From positions 1 through 29,045 of the forward strand of contig WGAW01000130.1 of NCBI GenBank assembly GCA_015494675.1: DNA of 29,045 bases, read 5' to 3'. Below, in pieces: positions 22,131 through 29,045 of this stretch (positions within the stretch are counted from its first letter, which is position 1; every line of letters begins with the position of its first letter). The DNA is from Hydrogenimonas sp. (GTDB lineage: Bacteria; Campylobacterota; Campylobacteria; Campylobacterales; Hydrogenimonadaceae). Position numbers and translations under genes: made by a program. The notes below the pieces were generated by a model. It searched no databases. It was not told the origin of the DNA and saw nothing but the letters and a program-made list of their open reading frames with translations.

Positions 22131-23702
22131 GGTCTTAAAGAGCTCAAGCCTGTGGCTCAGCTCTTCGGTCAGTCTGCTCAGGTGCTCGGCCGCTCCCGCG
22201 ATCTCTTCGACGCTTCTTGCGTTGTGTGTAGAAATTTCGGTTATGTTTTTCATGTTTTCGATTACATCTTTCATCTCCCGGGCTATCTCGTTAGAGCTTC
22301 TGGCAGACTCTCTGCTAACCTGAGCCGCCTCCTTCAGTACACCGTTGACGCTCGCTATCTCCTCTTCTACCTCCGTAACCTGCGTGACCGCCGCTTCGAA
22401 ATCTTTCGCGTTAGCCTGCATTTCGCCGCTTATGTCGTTGATCGACTGAATCACCAGGTTTATCGTGGCGGTGATTTCGGAGAGGCTCTTTTGCGTACGC
22501 TCCGCAAGCTTCCTTACCTCGTCGGCGACCACGGCGAAACCTCTGCCGTGTTCTCCGGCACGTGCCGCCTCTATAGCGGCGTTTAGTGCCAGCAGGTTTG
22601 TCTGATCGGCTATGTCGCTTATGATATCCAGCACCTCTTTGACGCCGTTCGCCTCCTCCTGAAGGTGTATTATGTTTTGTGCAAGGTCGGACTCTTTTGC
22701 GCCTGTATGGTTGATCGTATCGAGAAGGTTGCCTATGCTTCTGTTGGCCCGTTCGAGAGTCTGCGCCGCCTCGAGAACGTTCTTTTCGCTGGCGTTTACC
22801 GTGCTTACCGCCTCTTGAAGCGCTTCGAACACCTCCTCCCCTGTCTTCGACGTATCCGCCACGAGGGCCGCTTCATCTTCGGCCCTTCGGCCGATTTCAA
22901 GTGCCGTCGCAGAGAGTTCTGCCGCGACCGACGAGTTTTCGCTCCCGTTAGATTTCGCTTCGGCCACCGTCGTGTGCACCTTGTCGATGAAGAGGTTTAT
23001 CTTTTGCGCGAGTGTTCCGATTTCGTTCTTCCCGATTACGGGTATTCTTTTTGTCAGGTCTCCGTCGCTGCCGGCGAGATCTTCGGCCGCATCCTGAATC
23101 GTGCGGAGGTTTTTGGTGATAAAGCCCGATACGTATAGTGCCATAACGACCGCCAGGACGATTGCGGCCGCACCGGCGAAGATGAGGATTGTCTCGAACT
23201 GCGAAACCTCGTTATGGCTGTTTTCGAGTGCGCTCTTTTGTAGCGCGGCGATCTTTTTATCTATATTCTCAAGATGCTCGATGATCTCTTTTTGAAGCTC
23301 TTGGGACCTCTTCAGCGCATCTTCACCCCGCGTCTTTACGACAGAGTCGTATCTTCCGATAAGCTCTTTTATCTTCCGAAGAAGCCTCTTTGTATCTTCC
23401 TCTTCTATTTCCGATGCAACTCTTTTTAATGTAGTATCCAGGACCTTTTTGGCCTCGTTGTAGCTATCGAGGCTTTTAGGATCACCGCTTTCAATATATA
23501 TGTTGGCCAATGAGACGCTTTTTAGCATACGCTTTTGCGTATCTGCAATATCATTTAAAACTCTGTCGAACTTCTTTATCCGGGAGATGCTCTTTTCGGA
23601 AGTGGAGATCGCTTTGACAGCCAGGGCCACGTTGAGCGCAAGCAGCGCTACCATTGCCGCGAACGAAACGAGAAGGATCTTTCTCATACTCATGTTGTTC
23701 AT
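22128..23702 (-). CDS. Methyl-accepting chemotaxis protein
   Basis: The 524-residue receptor has one membrane helix at about residues 8-30, a helical periplasmic sensor of about 140 residues (four-helix-bundle type), and a second membrane helix at about 171-194. A HAMP linker (about 192-245) and a long signalling domain follow. The kinase-contact tip is classical: [20 protein letters not shown] then [19 protein letters not shown]. The protein ends ELFKT with no CheR-tethering pentapeptide. The ligand is unknown. ATG 23702 has AAAGG upstream; ATGs at codons 4 and 6 are alternatives. It lies downstream of a two-component pair on the same strand and near cheBR, but has its own AT-rich upstream region. 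Confidence 0.96.
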   Translation of the reverse strand: MNNMSMRKILLVSFAAMVALLALNVALAVKAISTSEKSISRIKKFDRVLNDIADTQKRMLKSVSLANIYIESGDPKSLDSYNEAKKVLDTTLKRVASEIEEEDTKRLLRKIKELIGRYDSVVKTRGEDALKRSQELQKEIIEHLENIDKKIAALQKSALENSHNEVSQFETILIFAGAAAIVLAVVMALYVSGFITKNLRTIQDAAEDLAGSDGDLTKRIPVIGKNEIGTLAQKINLFIDKVHTTVAEAKSNGSENSSVAAELSATALEIGRRAEDEAALVADTSKTGEEVFEALQEAVSTVNASEKNVLEAAQTLERANRSIGNLLDTINHTGAKESDLAQNIIHLQEEANGVKEVLDIISDIADQTNLLALNAAIEAARAGEHGRGFAVVADEVRKLAERTQKSLSEITATINLVIQSINDISGEMQANAKDFEAAVTQVTEVEEEIASVNGVLKEAAQVSRESARSSNEIAREMKDVIENMKNITEISTHNARSVEEIAGAAEHLSRLTEELSHRLELFKT

Positions 23703-23846
23703 CTTTCCGCCTTTAGAAACAGTTTTTCGATGCTTTTAAAAGCTTTTAAATCAAGTCTGTTCGGATTTTCTGCAGATAGAGCGCAAAAGGAGCCGAATAG
23801 CATTTTGCATTGTAAAAAAAAGAGAGTGTCAAATTGGGGTCAAAAT
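23703..23846 (-). promoter_or_regulatory. Upstream region of the chemoreceptor gene
   Basis: On the minus strand TACAAT (23814 to 23809) follows a run of eight T (23821 to 23814 region), a plausible Campylobacterota -10 element with a leader of about 100 bases. The leader contains two overlapping perfect palindromes, GCTTTTAAAAGC (23732-23743) and TTTAAAAGCTTTTAAA (23735-23750), possible operator or hairpin sites. A TTGACA at 23832 to 23827 is only 12 bases from the -10 and does not fit. Confidence 0.35.
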
Positions 23847-24527
23847 CTAAAAAATAAGACGATATCCGATACCGAACCGGTTCTCCAGCAGCTCGGCGGG
23901 GAGTTTTTTTCTAAAACGTTTTATCAGCGATTTTAGCGCATCTGTACTCATATCTTTGTCGTAGTTTATATAAAAAAGTTCACTGATTCTTTGCACGGAT
24001 AGATACTCTGCGGGGTTTTGTACCAGCAGTGACACAAACAGTTTCTCGTTTCTGCTGAGCCCGAGTTTGCGCCCCTTATAGGTAAGGGTGAGCGCTTTTT
24101 TGTCGAATATAAAGGAGTCGGCCATTTTCAAAAGAGGGGGGTTCAGCTTCCGTAGTTGGGAAGAGGCGGTGTTTAGGGCCTCCATCAGGGCACTGCGGCG
24201 TATGGGCTTTATCAGGTATTTTGTGATGTTCAGCTCGGTGGCTTTGAGCAGCCTCTCTTTGTCGCTGTAGGCCGTCATCATGATCACTCTCGTCTTGTCG
24301 TCCTCTTTTCTGATCTTCTCCACCAGGCTTAGTCCGTCGATTTTCGGCAGCAAGATGTCGCTTAGGACGATATCGGGCCTCTCTTCGCGGTATAGCCGCA
24401 GCGCCTGTGCACCGTCGGCGGCCTCATAGACCTTTTTGAAGAGGTTTGAAAGAAACGATGCGTAGGATCTTCTTATATTCTCTTCATCTTCAGCGTAGAG
24501 GATCGTATACTCTTTAAACGTTTTCAT
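23847..24527 (-). CDS. Response regulator, receiver plus winged-helix DNA-binding domain
   Basis: The 226-residue protein has a receiver (residues 1-120) with the acidic pocket AEDEE, phosphorylation site Asp57 in VLSDILLPKIDGLS, MMTAYS and the lysine in YLIKPI. A C-terminal OmpR/PhoB-type effector domain (about 135-226) follows, with LSRNEKLFVSLLVQNPAEYL and TDALKSLIKRFRKKLP then RFGIGYRLIF. It should act as a transcription factor phosphorylated by the kinase encoded immediately upstream, with which it overlaps by four bases (24524-24527). Targets are unknown; the chemoreceptor just downstream is a candidate by position. Confidence 0.95.
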   Translation of the reverse strand: MKTFKEYTILYAEDEENIRRSYASFLSNLFKKVYEAADGAQALRLYREERPDIVLSDILLPKIDGLSLVEKIRKEDDKTRVIMMTAYSDKERLLKATELNITKYLIKPIRRSALMEALNTASSQLRKLNPPLLKMADSFIFDKKALTLTYKGRKLGLSRNEKLFVSLLVQNPAEYLSVQRISELFYINYDKDMSTDALKSLIKRFRKKLPAELLENRFGIGYRLIF

Positions 24528-25594
24528 GATGCTCCTTTGAACGAGAGTCTGAAGGTGGTGACGAGAGGATCGATAAGCTCCAGCCTCCCCTGCATTCTGT
24601 TTTCGACGATCATTTTCGCCATATAGAGGCCGATTCCGCGCCCTCTCTCTTTGAATTTCGTCGTGAAATAGGGGTCGAACATCTGCTGAACGGTCTCTGC
24701 GGGTACTCCACCCGCGTTGTCGCGGATGAATAGTTCGTAAAGTACGCTCCCTTTTAGGCTGGATGTGCGGGAGACTATCTCTATCTTCGCAGGGGCCGTT
24801 TCGCTCTTTTGAAGCGCATCAACCGCATTGTTCAAAATAACCAGAAGCACATGGACGAACTCCTTTTTCGAGCCTACTATTTTACAGCTATCGTCTATCT
24901 TTGTCTCTACCTTTATGGAGTGTTTCTCCAGCCTGGAGCCGATGAGCGAAAGGGCGCTCTCTACGCTCTGCACCGGATCGAAGAGCTCCATCGTTTCGGA
25001 TGGGGTCATGAACTCCTGAAAGCTCTCTATCGTCTCTCCCATGAAAGATGTGAGGTTCTCGAATCTTTCGAAGTATCGTTCGAATCTATCCCCGCCGAGC
25101 TCGTTTCGGGAAAAGTCGCTCTCCATATCGAGCAAAAGTGCATTTATCTCGGCGAGCGGCTGCTTCCACTGGTGGGCTATGTTGCTCAGCAACTGGCCCA
25201 TCTGTGCGAGACGAGACTGGTGTGAGAGCATCGCTTCGCTCTCTCTCATCCTCTCTTGAAGTCGGCGGCAGTCAACTTTTTTTGGGGCCGAATCTTCAAG
25301 CGGCCTGCACCGGCCGTAAAACCCGGCGATGTTCTTGTCGGCATCGAATAGGATGAACCTTTTGACGCCAAGATAGATGATCTTTCCCTCTCTGTCCGAA
25401 ATCTCTACAACGATCTCGTTTGAAAGCGGAATTTCAGGGGCCGAAAACGGAGCGGTCTCTCCCAGGAGCTCTTCGGGGCGGTATCCGAGAAGGTTTGTGA
25501 CGCTTCCGTTGATATAGAGCAGCTTTCCGTAGCCGTCGCTCTGCCACAAAATGTCGTCGGCGATTTCCGCGAGCCGCATATAATCTATTTTCAC
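24524..25594 (-). CDS. PAS-domain sensor histidine kinase, apparently cytoplasmic
   Basis: The 356-residue kinase has an N-terminal PAS domain (about residues 5-95; LLYINGSVTNLLGYRPEELL). A helical linker leads to the H-box LSNIAHQWKQPLAEINALLL with phospho-accepting His141. The HQWKQPL form belongs to the HATPase family common in Campylobacterota. N-box VILNNAVDAL, G1 DNAGGVP, F-box FDPYFTTK and G2 GRGIGLYMAK make the ATPase complete. No membrane helix is seen, so it probably senses an intracellular signal such as redox state, or a bound cofactor. The start is GTG 25594 with AGGT upstream. It forms an operon with the response regulator. The signal is unknown. Confidence 0.94.
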   Translation of the reverse strand: MKIDYMRLAEIADDILWQSDGYGKLLYINGSVTNLLGYRPEELLGETAPFSAPEIPLSNEIVVEISDREGKIIYLGVKRFILFDADKNIAGFYGRCRPLEDSAPKKVDCRRLQERMRESEAMLSHQSRLAQMGQLLSNIAHQWKQPLAEINALLLDMESDFSRNELGGDRFERYFERFENLTSFMGETIESFQEFMTPSETMELFDPVQSVESALSLIGSRLEKHSIKVETKIDDSCKIVGSKKEFVHVLLVILNNAVDALQKSETAPAKIEIVSRTSSLKGSVLYELFIRDNAGGVPAETVQQMFDPYFTTKFKERGRGIGLYMAKMIVENRMQGRLELIDPLVTTFRLSFKGAS

Positions 25595-25669
25595 GTCTAC
25601 CTACCCGATTTATGCTTTTCTCAAATTGTCGAAAGTATCTGTACCGATATAATCGGCTAAAAAGAGCTT

Positions 25670-26581
25670 TTATGCAAGTCGGTGGATTACGGGCCACAAG
25701 AGGGCGAAGTAGAGCAGGAAAAAGAGTGAGCTTGCAAATACCAAAGCGGCGGTATCTTTGGGCAGACAGTTAAAGAGGGCGGCGAAGTTTACGTTCGCGA
25801 CCGCAAGGGGGGTGATGAGTTCCATCAGCAGAATCGACACCACGAACGGATCCATACCGCCAAACCGCAGGATAATGTAGGCGGTCGCCGGAAGTATGAA
25901 AAACTTTACCGCCCCTACGGCCTTTAGAAGCTTCATGTCGAGATGTTCTATGCGCACACCGGCAAGATAGATGCCGAAGAGCAGAAGCTGAACGACTATG
26001 GAGGCGTAGGCTCCAAGCTTCAGGTTCGCCTCGATCGCCTGCGGAATATGAACTCCCAGAAGGTTTACGCAGAGTGCCGCAAGCGCACTCCAGAGTATCG
26101 GCATCTTTACGACGTTGAGCAGAGACTCTTTGGTGCCGTAGCTGCCCGAGGAGTAGATATAGACCCCTACGGTGTTGACAAATAGGACGTTTGCCAGGTT
26201 TATCATCGTGGTGTAGGGAACGCTCTCTTCGCCGAATATCGCGATGCCGAGCGGGATTCCGAGGTTGGCGGTGTTTCCAACGAGTGACGCCACCAGAAAA
26301 ACGGCTCTCTTTTTTCTGTCGCCGAAGAGTTTTTTGGAGATCGGGAGCATCGGGATAAAAAGGAGCGTCACGACCGCCAGGTACCATGCCGGCGCTTCGA
26401 AGACATCGGGGTTCAGAGGCTGCGAGGTGAGTCCCCAGAATGTCAAAAAGGGCTGAAGTATATAAACCGAAATAAGAATGAGAGAGCGCTCGTGCAGCTC
26501 CTCTTTGAACTTCCACTTGCCAAAAGCTCCAAGCGCTACGAAAAAGTATATTCCCAAAATCGAGAGCAAAAGCGATAACAT
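25670..26581 (-). CDS. AEC (auxin efflux carrier) family permease
   Basis: This integral-membrane protein of about 303 residues has around ten hydrophobic segments. It carries SLVGNTANLGIPLGIAIFGE and LLMELITPLAVANVNFAAL, the two inverted-repeat crossover regions typical of AEC transporters, which carry organic anions such as malate or malonate in bacteria. The ATG at 26581 is preferred because family members start MLSLLLSILGIYFF-like; a TTG 13 codons upstream (26620) has no ribosome-binding site. Neither does the ATG, and a TATAAT lies only seven bases upstream on the same strand, so the mRNA may be leaderless. The substrate is unknown and no metabolic neighbour helps. Confidence 0.88.
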   Translation of the reverse strand: MLSLLLSILGIYFFVALGAFGKWKFKEELHERSLILISVYILQPFLTFWGLTSQPLNPDVFEAPAWYLAVVTLLFIPMLPISKKLFGDRKKRAVFLVASLVGNTANLGIPLGIAIFGEESVPYTTMINLANVLFVNTVGVYIYSSGSYGTKESLLNVVKMPILWSALAALCVNLLGVHIPQAIEANLKLGAYASIVVQLLLFGIYLAGVRIEHLDMKLLKAVGAVKFFILPATAYIILRFGGMDPFVVSILLMELITPLAVANVNFAALFNCLPKDTAALVFASSLFFLLYFALLWPVIHRLA

Positions 26582-26587
26582 GGGTCG

Positions 26588-26593
26588 ATTATA
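26588..26593 (-). promoter_or_regulatory. -10 element directly before the AEC permease start
   Basis: TATAAT on the minus strand (26593 to 26588) predicts transcription starting at or within a base or two of the A of ATG 26581. No -35 box is visible at 26611-26616. Confidence 0.5.
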
Positions 26594-26735
26594 GTATAAT
26601 TTATATAGATTGGAGCACAAAACCGAAAGAGATTTTCAACCGCTGCCTGAAAAGAGCGGGTTGTCGTATCGACTCCGGAGAGATTGACAAATATTTGCGG
26701 CATCGCCGTTATAGCGTACCGAAGGGTCCGTGCAG

Positions 26736-26741
26736 TATAAT
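26736..26741 (+). promoter_or_regulatory. -10 element of the 26805-27785 operon
   Basis: TATAAT at 26736-26741 predicts a start near 26748 and a leader of about 57 bases. The -35 position shows no consensus; TTGACA at 26684-26689 is too far upstream for it. Further upstream, CAACCGCT (26637-26644) and AGCGGGTTG (26655-26663) form a hairpin of unknown meaning in the divergent gap. Confidence 0.5.
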
Positions 26742-26754
26742 ACACCTGTAAGAT

Positions 26755-26776
26755 GGGGTCACTATCTGTGCACCCC
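26755..26776 (+). promoter_or_regulatory. Stem-loop in the operon leader
   Basis: GGGGTCAC (26755-26762) pairs with GTG-ACCCC (26768-26776) around a one-base bulge and a TATCT loop. It starts a few bases after the predicted transcription start and ends 18 bases before the ribosome-binding site, so it may protect or regulate the mRNA. There is no T-run. Confidence 0.4.
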
Positions 26777-26804
26777 GGATATGCTATCGGGAATGGAGGG
26801 AATA

Positions 26805-27041
26805 ATGGAAAAAGATGCGATCATGAAGGAGCTTCGGGCTTACGAAGATAGAAGAGACGAGTTCTACAGGTTTCTAGATGAACATATACCTCACGATGCA
26901 ACTACAGGGCTTTACGACTTCCGCAACAAGGTTATGCTCGATGCCGAAAAGGTCTACGAACTCTTTCATAAGCTCGACTACCAGGCCAGGAAGATTCGGG
27001 GAATCGTAGTCAACGAGATTTTGGAGAGAGAGCAGAGTTGA
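26805..27041 (+). CDS. Small helical protein of unknown function, 78 residues
   Basis: ATG 26805 has a strong ribosome-binding site (GGAGGG, 26795-26800); the frame remains open upstream but that part would precede or overlap the promoter. The product is highly charged and predicted to be all helical (MEKDAIMKELRAYEDRRDEF, VMLDAEKVYELFHKLDYQAR). It has no cysteine, signal peptide or membrane segment. I do not recognise it. Its stop overlaps the next start (TTGA, 27038-27041), so the two small proteins are coupled and may interact. Confidence 0.7.
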   Translation: MEKDAIMKELRAYEDRRDEFYRFLDEHIPHDATTGLYDFRNKVMLDAEKVYELFHKLDYQARKIRGIVVNEILEREQS

Positions 27042-27403
27042 CACTTCTCTTTCTGCTCATAGCCGCTGCCGCGGGTGTCGTGGTGCTGGTTTACGAAAAG
27101 AGACAGCGTGACGAGAACCTGCAGAAGTTTCAGAACTACGTTGCCGGCCTTGTAAACACCGAGGGGCTTACAGGGCAGGAGAGGTTAAAGAGTGTCATCG
27201 AGCTTTTCGGAAGCAACGGTTATAAAATCGAGGAGATAGAGGGCGATCTCGTTACCGCGAGCAGGCGGGAGTTCAGTGTGGGTGCCGCACTGCTTTGGCT
27301 GTCGGCTGCGGGAGTCGGTCTGATTATCTATCTGATCTACTACTTTTTGAAAAAACCTGAAAAGATGGTCGCGGATCTTCAAAAGGGGACTATCCGTGCC
27401 TGA
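27038..27403 (+). CDS. Small two-helix membrane protein of unknown function
   Basis: The start is TTG 27038, inside the preceding stop, with GGAGAG (27023-27028) upstream. The 121-residue product has a hydrophobic N-terminal helix (LLFLLIAAAAGVVVLVY), a charged middle with KSVIELFGSNGYKIEEIEGD, and a second membrane helix near the C-terminus (VGAALLWLSAAGVGLIIYLI). The middle part, of about 60 residues, should face one side of the membrane as a small domain. I do not recognise the family. It overlaps the YchJ-like gene by eight bases. Confidence 0.7.
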   Translation: MTLLFLLIAAAAGVVVLVYEKRQRDENLQKFQNYVAGLVNTEGLTGQERLKSVIELFGSNGYKIEEIEGDLVTASRREFSVGAALLWLSAAGVGLIIYLIYYFLKKPEKMVADLQKGTIRA

Positions 27404-27785
27404 GTGCCCTTGCGGATCGGCGGCTTTATACGAAGAGTGCTGCGGCAGGTATATCGAAAAAGGGCTCAAGCCGCCGACCGCCGAAGCGCTGATGCGTTCG
27501 CGCTACAGTGCTTATGTTAAGGGTGTACCTGAGTATATAGCCCAAACGGCGCTCGAACCTCCCCCGATCCGGGAGATCGTGAAGGCGATCGAAGAGACGG
27601 AGTTCCTCTCTTTAGAGCTCATAGAGACGAAGAGGGGAGGGGCGCTTGACAAAAAAGGGGTCGTAGAGTTCAAAGCCCGCTATGTCACAGGGGGAGCGGA
27701 GGGTGTTTTGCACGAGCGCTCCGCTTTCGTAAAAAAAAGAGGGGTCTGGCTCTACGACGAGGAGGGCTCTCTCGTCATGTCGTAG
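27396..27785 (+). CDS. YchJ-like (UPF0225) protein with SEC-C motif
   Basis: The start is GTG 27396, with AAAAGGGG (27381-27388) seven bases upstream. The 129-residue product opens with ECPCGS...YEECCGRYI, the SEC-C zinc-binding motif (Cys4, Cys6, Cys15, Cys16). It continues with ALMRSRYSAYVKGVPEYIAQ and VEFKARYVTGGAEGVLHERS, the signature of the YchJ family with its NTF2-like fold. The biological role of the family is not established; the SEC-C motif in SecA binds zinc and SecB or ribosomes. A second C-terminal SEC-C, present in longer YchJ proteins, is absent. It ends ten bases from the convergent globin gene. Confidence 0.9.
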   Translation: MPECPCGSAALYEECCGRYIEKGLKPPTAEALMRSRYSAYVKGVPEYIAQTALEPPPIREIVKAIEETEFLSLELIETKRGGALDKKGVVEFKARYVTGGAEGVLHERSAFVKKRGVWLYDEEGSLVMS

Positions 27786-27795
27786 CTTCTACGGC

Positions 27796-28278
27796 TCACA
27801 CTTTCGCCAGGTCTTCGAAGGCGCGTGCGTTCCTTGGACGGTTTATCAGCATCTTCGAGTACTCGTCGAGGAATCTGAAGTACGACTCGGTTAGCGCGGG
27901 GTCTACGTCCGATGCGCTCTCGAGAAGCACTTCCCTCCAGGTGCCGAGCCACTCCGTTCTATGTTTTTCGTTTATGCTGAAGGGTTTGTGCATCTTTATC
28001 TGGTCTACATGCCCCATCTCTTCGCTGTAGCGTTTGGGCCCTCCGGCGATTTCGGCGAAATATTTGCCGTTGTGCTCCTTGATCTTCTCTATCTCCTCAT
28101 CTTCCTGCGGAAAGAAAAAGGCGATATCGCTCTCGACAATCTTGTCGTAAAAGAGGCCAATCATCTCTTTGAACCCCTCTTCGCCGCCGACCGCTTCGTA
28201 GAAGCGCGGGTCGGGCAGCGGAATCTCCTCTTCTTTCGGGATGTTCTCTGGATCGTAGGGTGTGATTGTAAGTTCCAT
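27796..28278 (-). CDS. Group II truncated haemoglobin
   Basis: The 160-residue protein has an N-terminal extension of about 25 residues before the globin core, which begins FYEAVGGEEGFKEMIGLFYD. The core contains AGGPKRYSEEMGHV, the proximal histidine His97 in KMHKPFSI, and HRTEWLGTW with Trp110 at the G8 position. This pattern matches group II (TrHbO-like) globins. Such proteins bind O2 and NO and are linked to microaerobic growth or nitrosative stress; C. jejuni has a related Ctb (group III) protein. ATG 28278 is preceded by GGAG eight bases away. It is monocistronic, divergent from the exonuclease gene. Confidence 0.88.
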   Translation of the reverse strand: MELTITPYDPENIPKEEEIPLPDPRFYEAVGGEEGFKEMIGLFYDKIVESDIAFFFPQEDEEIEKIKEHNGKYFAEIAGGPKRYSEEMGHVDQIKMHKPFSINEKHRTEWLGTWREVLLESASDVDPALTESYFRFLDEYSKMLINRPRNARAFEDLAKV

Positions 28279-28363
28279 ACTCTCTTCTCCGGATATTTTG
28301 TGCTACTTTACCATACTAAAAAGAGTTTTACGATAAATTATTCCATTAATTAACCAGAAAAAG

Positions 28364-29045
28364 ATGAGGATGATGAAATTTGTAATACTCGATACCGAAA
28401 CCACCGGCGCGCAGGAGCAGGACCGTATATGCCAGCTCGCCTTCATAGTGGCCGAGCCGCAGCTTGTCGGGACGGTTGTCAGTGAGATACACGAAGATCT
28501 CTGCAAACCTCCCCTGCCCATCTCGTACGGAGCGATGGCGGTTCACCATATAACCAACGAGCAGGTTCGGGACAAGCCTTTGTGCACCGAAACGGAAAGC
28601 TGGCGGCGTCTTCTGGAGCTAAACAGGCCACAGAACTACCTGGTTATCCAGAATGCCGAGTTCGATCTTGCGATGCTCGAAAAAGAGGGTTTTGTCTCGA
28701 ATATGGTGCTTATAGACACACTTCGCTGCCTGCGGCACCTCTATCCCGATCTGGAGTCGCACGGTCTGCAGTATGTACGCTATGCGTTCGGGCTCTACAA
28801 AAGCGAAACGAAAGAGGCCAGGTCCGCGGGAGTAAAAATTCAGGCGCATGACGCGCTTGGTGACGTTCTGATTCTCAAGCTTCTTTTGGATCATCTTCTT
28901 GCCGAGCATAGTGCGGACGAACTTGCCGAATTGACGAAAAAGCCCATAACATACAAGACTTTCAGATTCGGAAAATATAAAGATGAAGATATCGTAGAGG
29001 TCGCAAAAAAGGATCCGGGCTATCTGGAGTGGATGCTGACGGAAA
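28364..29045 (+). CDS. DEDDh 3'-5' exonuclease (DnaQ / exonuclease X type), 5' part
   Basis: The frame is open from ATG 28364 to the window edge (227 codons visible). It begins with KFVILDTETTGA, the DxE exonuclease I motif. QNAEFDLAML is motif II, and AHDALGDVLIL is motif III with the His and Asp of the DEDDh class. A C-terminal stretch TYKTFRFGKYKDEDIVEVAK resembles the small domain at the end of exonuclease X-like proteins (DUF3820 type). It should remove nucleotides from 3' ends, in DNA repair or RNA trimming. ATGs at 28370 and 28373 are alternative starts; none has a strong ribosome-binding site. The end lies beyond the window. Polymerase III epsilon subunit proper is less likely because of the C-terminal domain. 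Confidence 0.88.
   Translation, partial: MRMMKFVILDTETTGAQEQDRICQLAFIVAEPQLVGTVVSEIHEDLCKPPLPISYGAMAVHHITNEQVRDKPLCTETESWRRLLELNRPQNYLVIQNAEFDLAMLEKEGFVSNMVLIDTLRCLRHLYPDLESHGLQYVRYAFGLYKSETKEARSAGVKIQAHDALGDVLILKLLLDHLLAEHSADELAELTKKPITYKTFRFGKYKDEDIVEVAKKDPGYLEWMLTE

Noticed and set aside
25643..25655. CCGAT/ATCGG hairpin after the AEC permease, considered as a terminator
   Set aside because: On the permease strand the T-run precedes rather than follows the stem, and the loop is only three bases; it may instead be part of the kinase promoter.
26684..26689. Consensus TTGACA considered as a -35 box
   Set aside because: The nearest -10-like sequence (TTATAG, 26709-26714) is 19 bases away and the better TATAAT is 46 bases away.

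Overview
The window reads as a chromosomal segment of a free-living Campylobacterota (Epsilonproteobacteria) with a base composition near 50% GC, well above Campylobacter and Helicobacter. The case rests on gene content and order: a CheA carrying a C-terminal receiver next to CheV and CheW, a CheB without a receiver, REC-winged-helix regulators of the type common in this phylum, and the run surE / TcdA-like ... lpxB-greA-metallophosphoesterase-cheV-cheA-cheW-serB. From memory, that run resembles the Cj0282-Cj0294 region of Campylobacter jejuni, with argC and a MetF-like gene added. Composition points to an environmental or hydrothermal-vent lineage (Hydrogenimonas or Sulfurovum type). The genus cannot be fixed from this sequence alone.

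Layout. 1-317: 3' end of cysQ. 318-699: a long leader holding a class I cyclic-di-GMP (GEMM-I) riboswitch. 700-3665: a two-gene operon for a lipoprotein resembling DUF1800 and a Tat-exported DUF1501 protein. 3735-6348 (minus): a WecA-type phosphoglycosyltransferase, a TcdA-like E1-type enzyme and surE. 6431-10235 (plus): a small unknown protein, lpxB, greA, argC, then a telomere-like heptamer array with a G-quadruplex motif directly before an LpxH-like gene. 10195-14101: cheV, cheA, cheW. 14112-15023 (minus): MetF-like protein. 15131-20248 (plus): five genes with overlapping ends (serB, MsbA-type ABC exporter, uppP, Sel1-repeat protein, CAP-domain protein). 20242-21677 (minus): cheB-cheR. 21780-22088: small conserved-looking unknown. 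22128-25594 (minus): chemoreceptor, response regulator and PAS histidine kinase. 25670-26581 (minus): AEC-family permease, possibly leaderless. 26805-27785: two small unknowns and a YchJ-like protein. 27796-28278 (minus): group II truncated haemoglobin. 28364-end: DEDDh exonuclease, cut by the window edge.

How the genes work together. Two themes dominate: cell-envelope assembly (lpxB, LpxH-like, MsbA-type exporter, uppP, WecA-type transferase) and signal transduction or chemotaxis (cheV/A/W, cheB/R, a chemoreceptor, a two-component pair). The cyclic-di-GMP riboswitch adds a second-messenger input to an exported-protein operon of unknown function. That unit, the heptamer/G-quadruplex array before the LpxH-like gene, and a CheA whose P2 region is replaced by a duplicated charged segment are the parts most worth following up. 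No tRNA, rRNA, insertion sequence, prophage or CRISPR array was seen.
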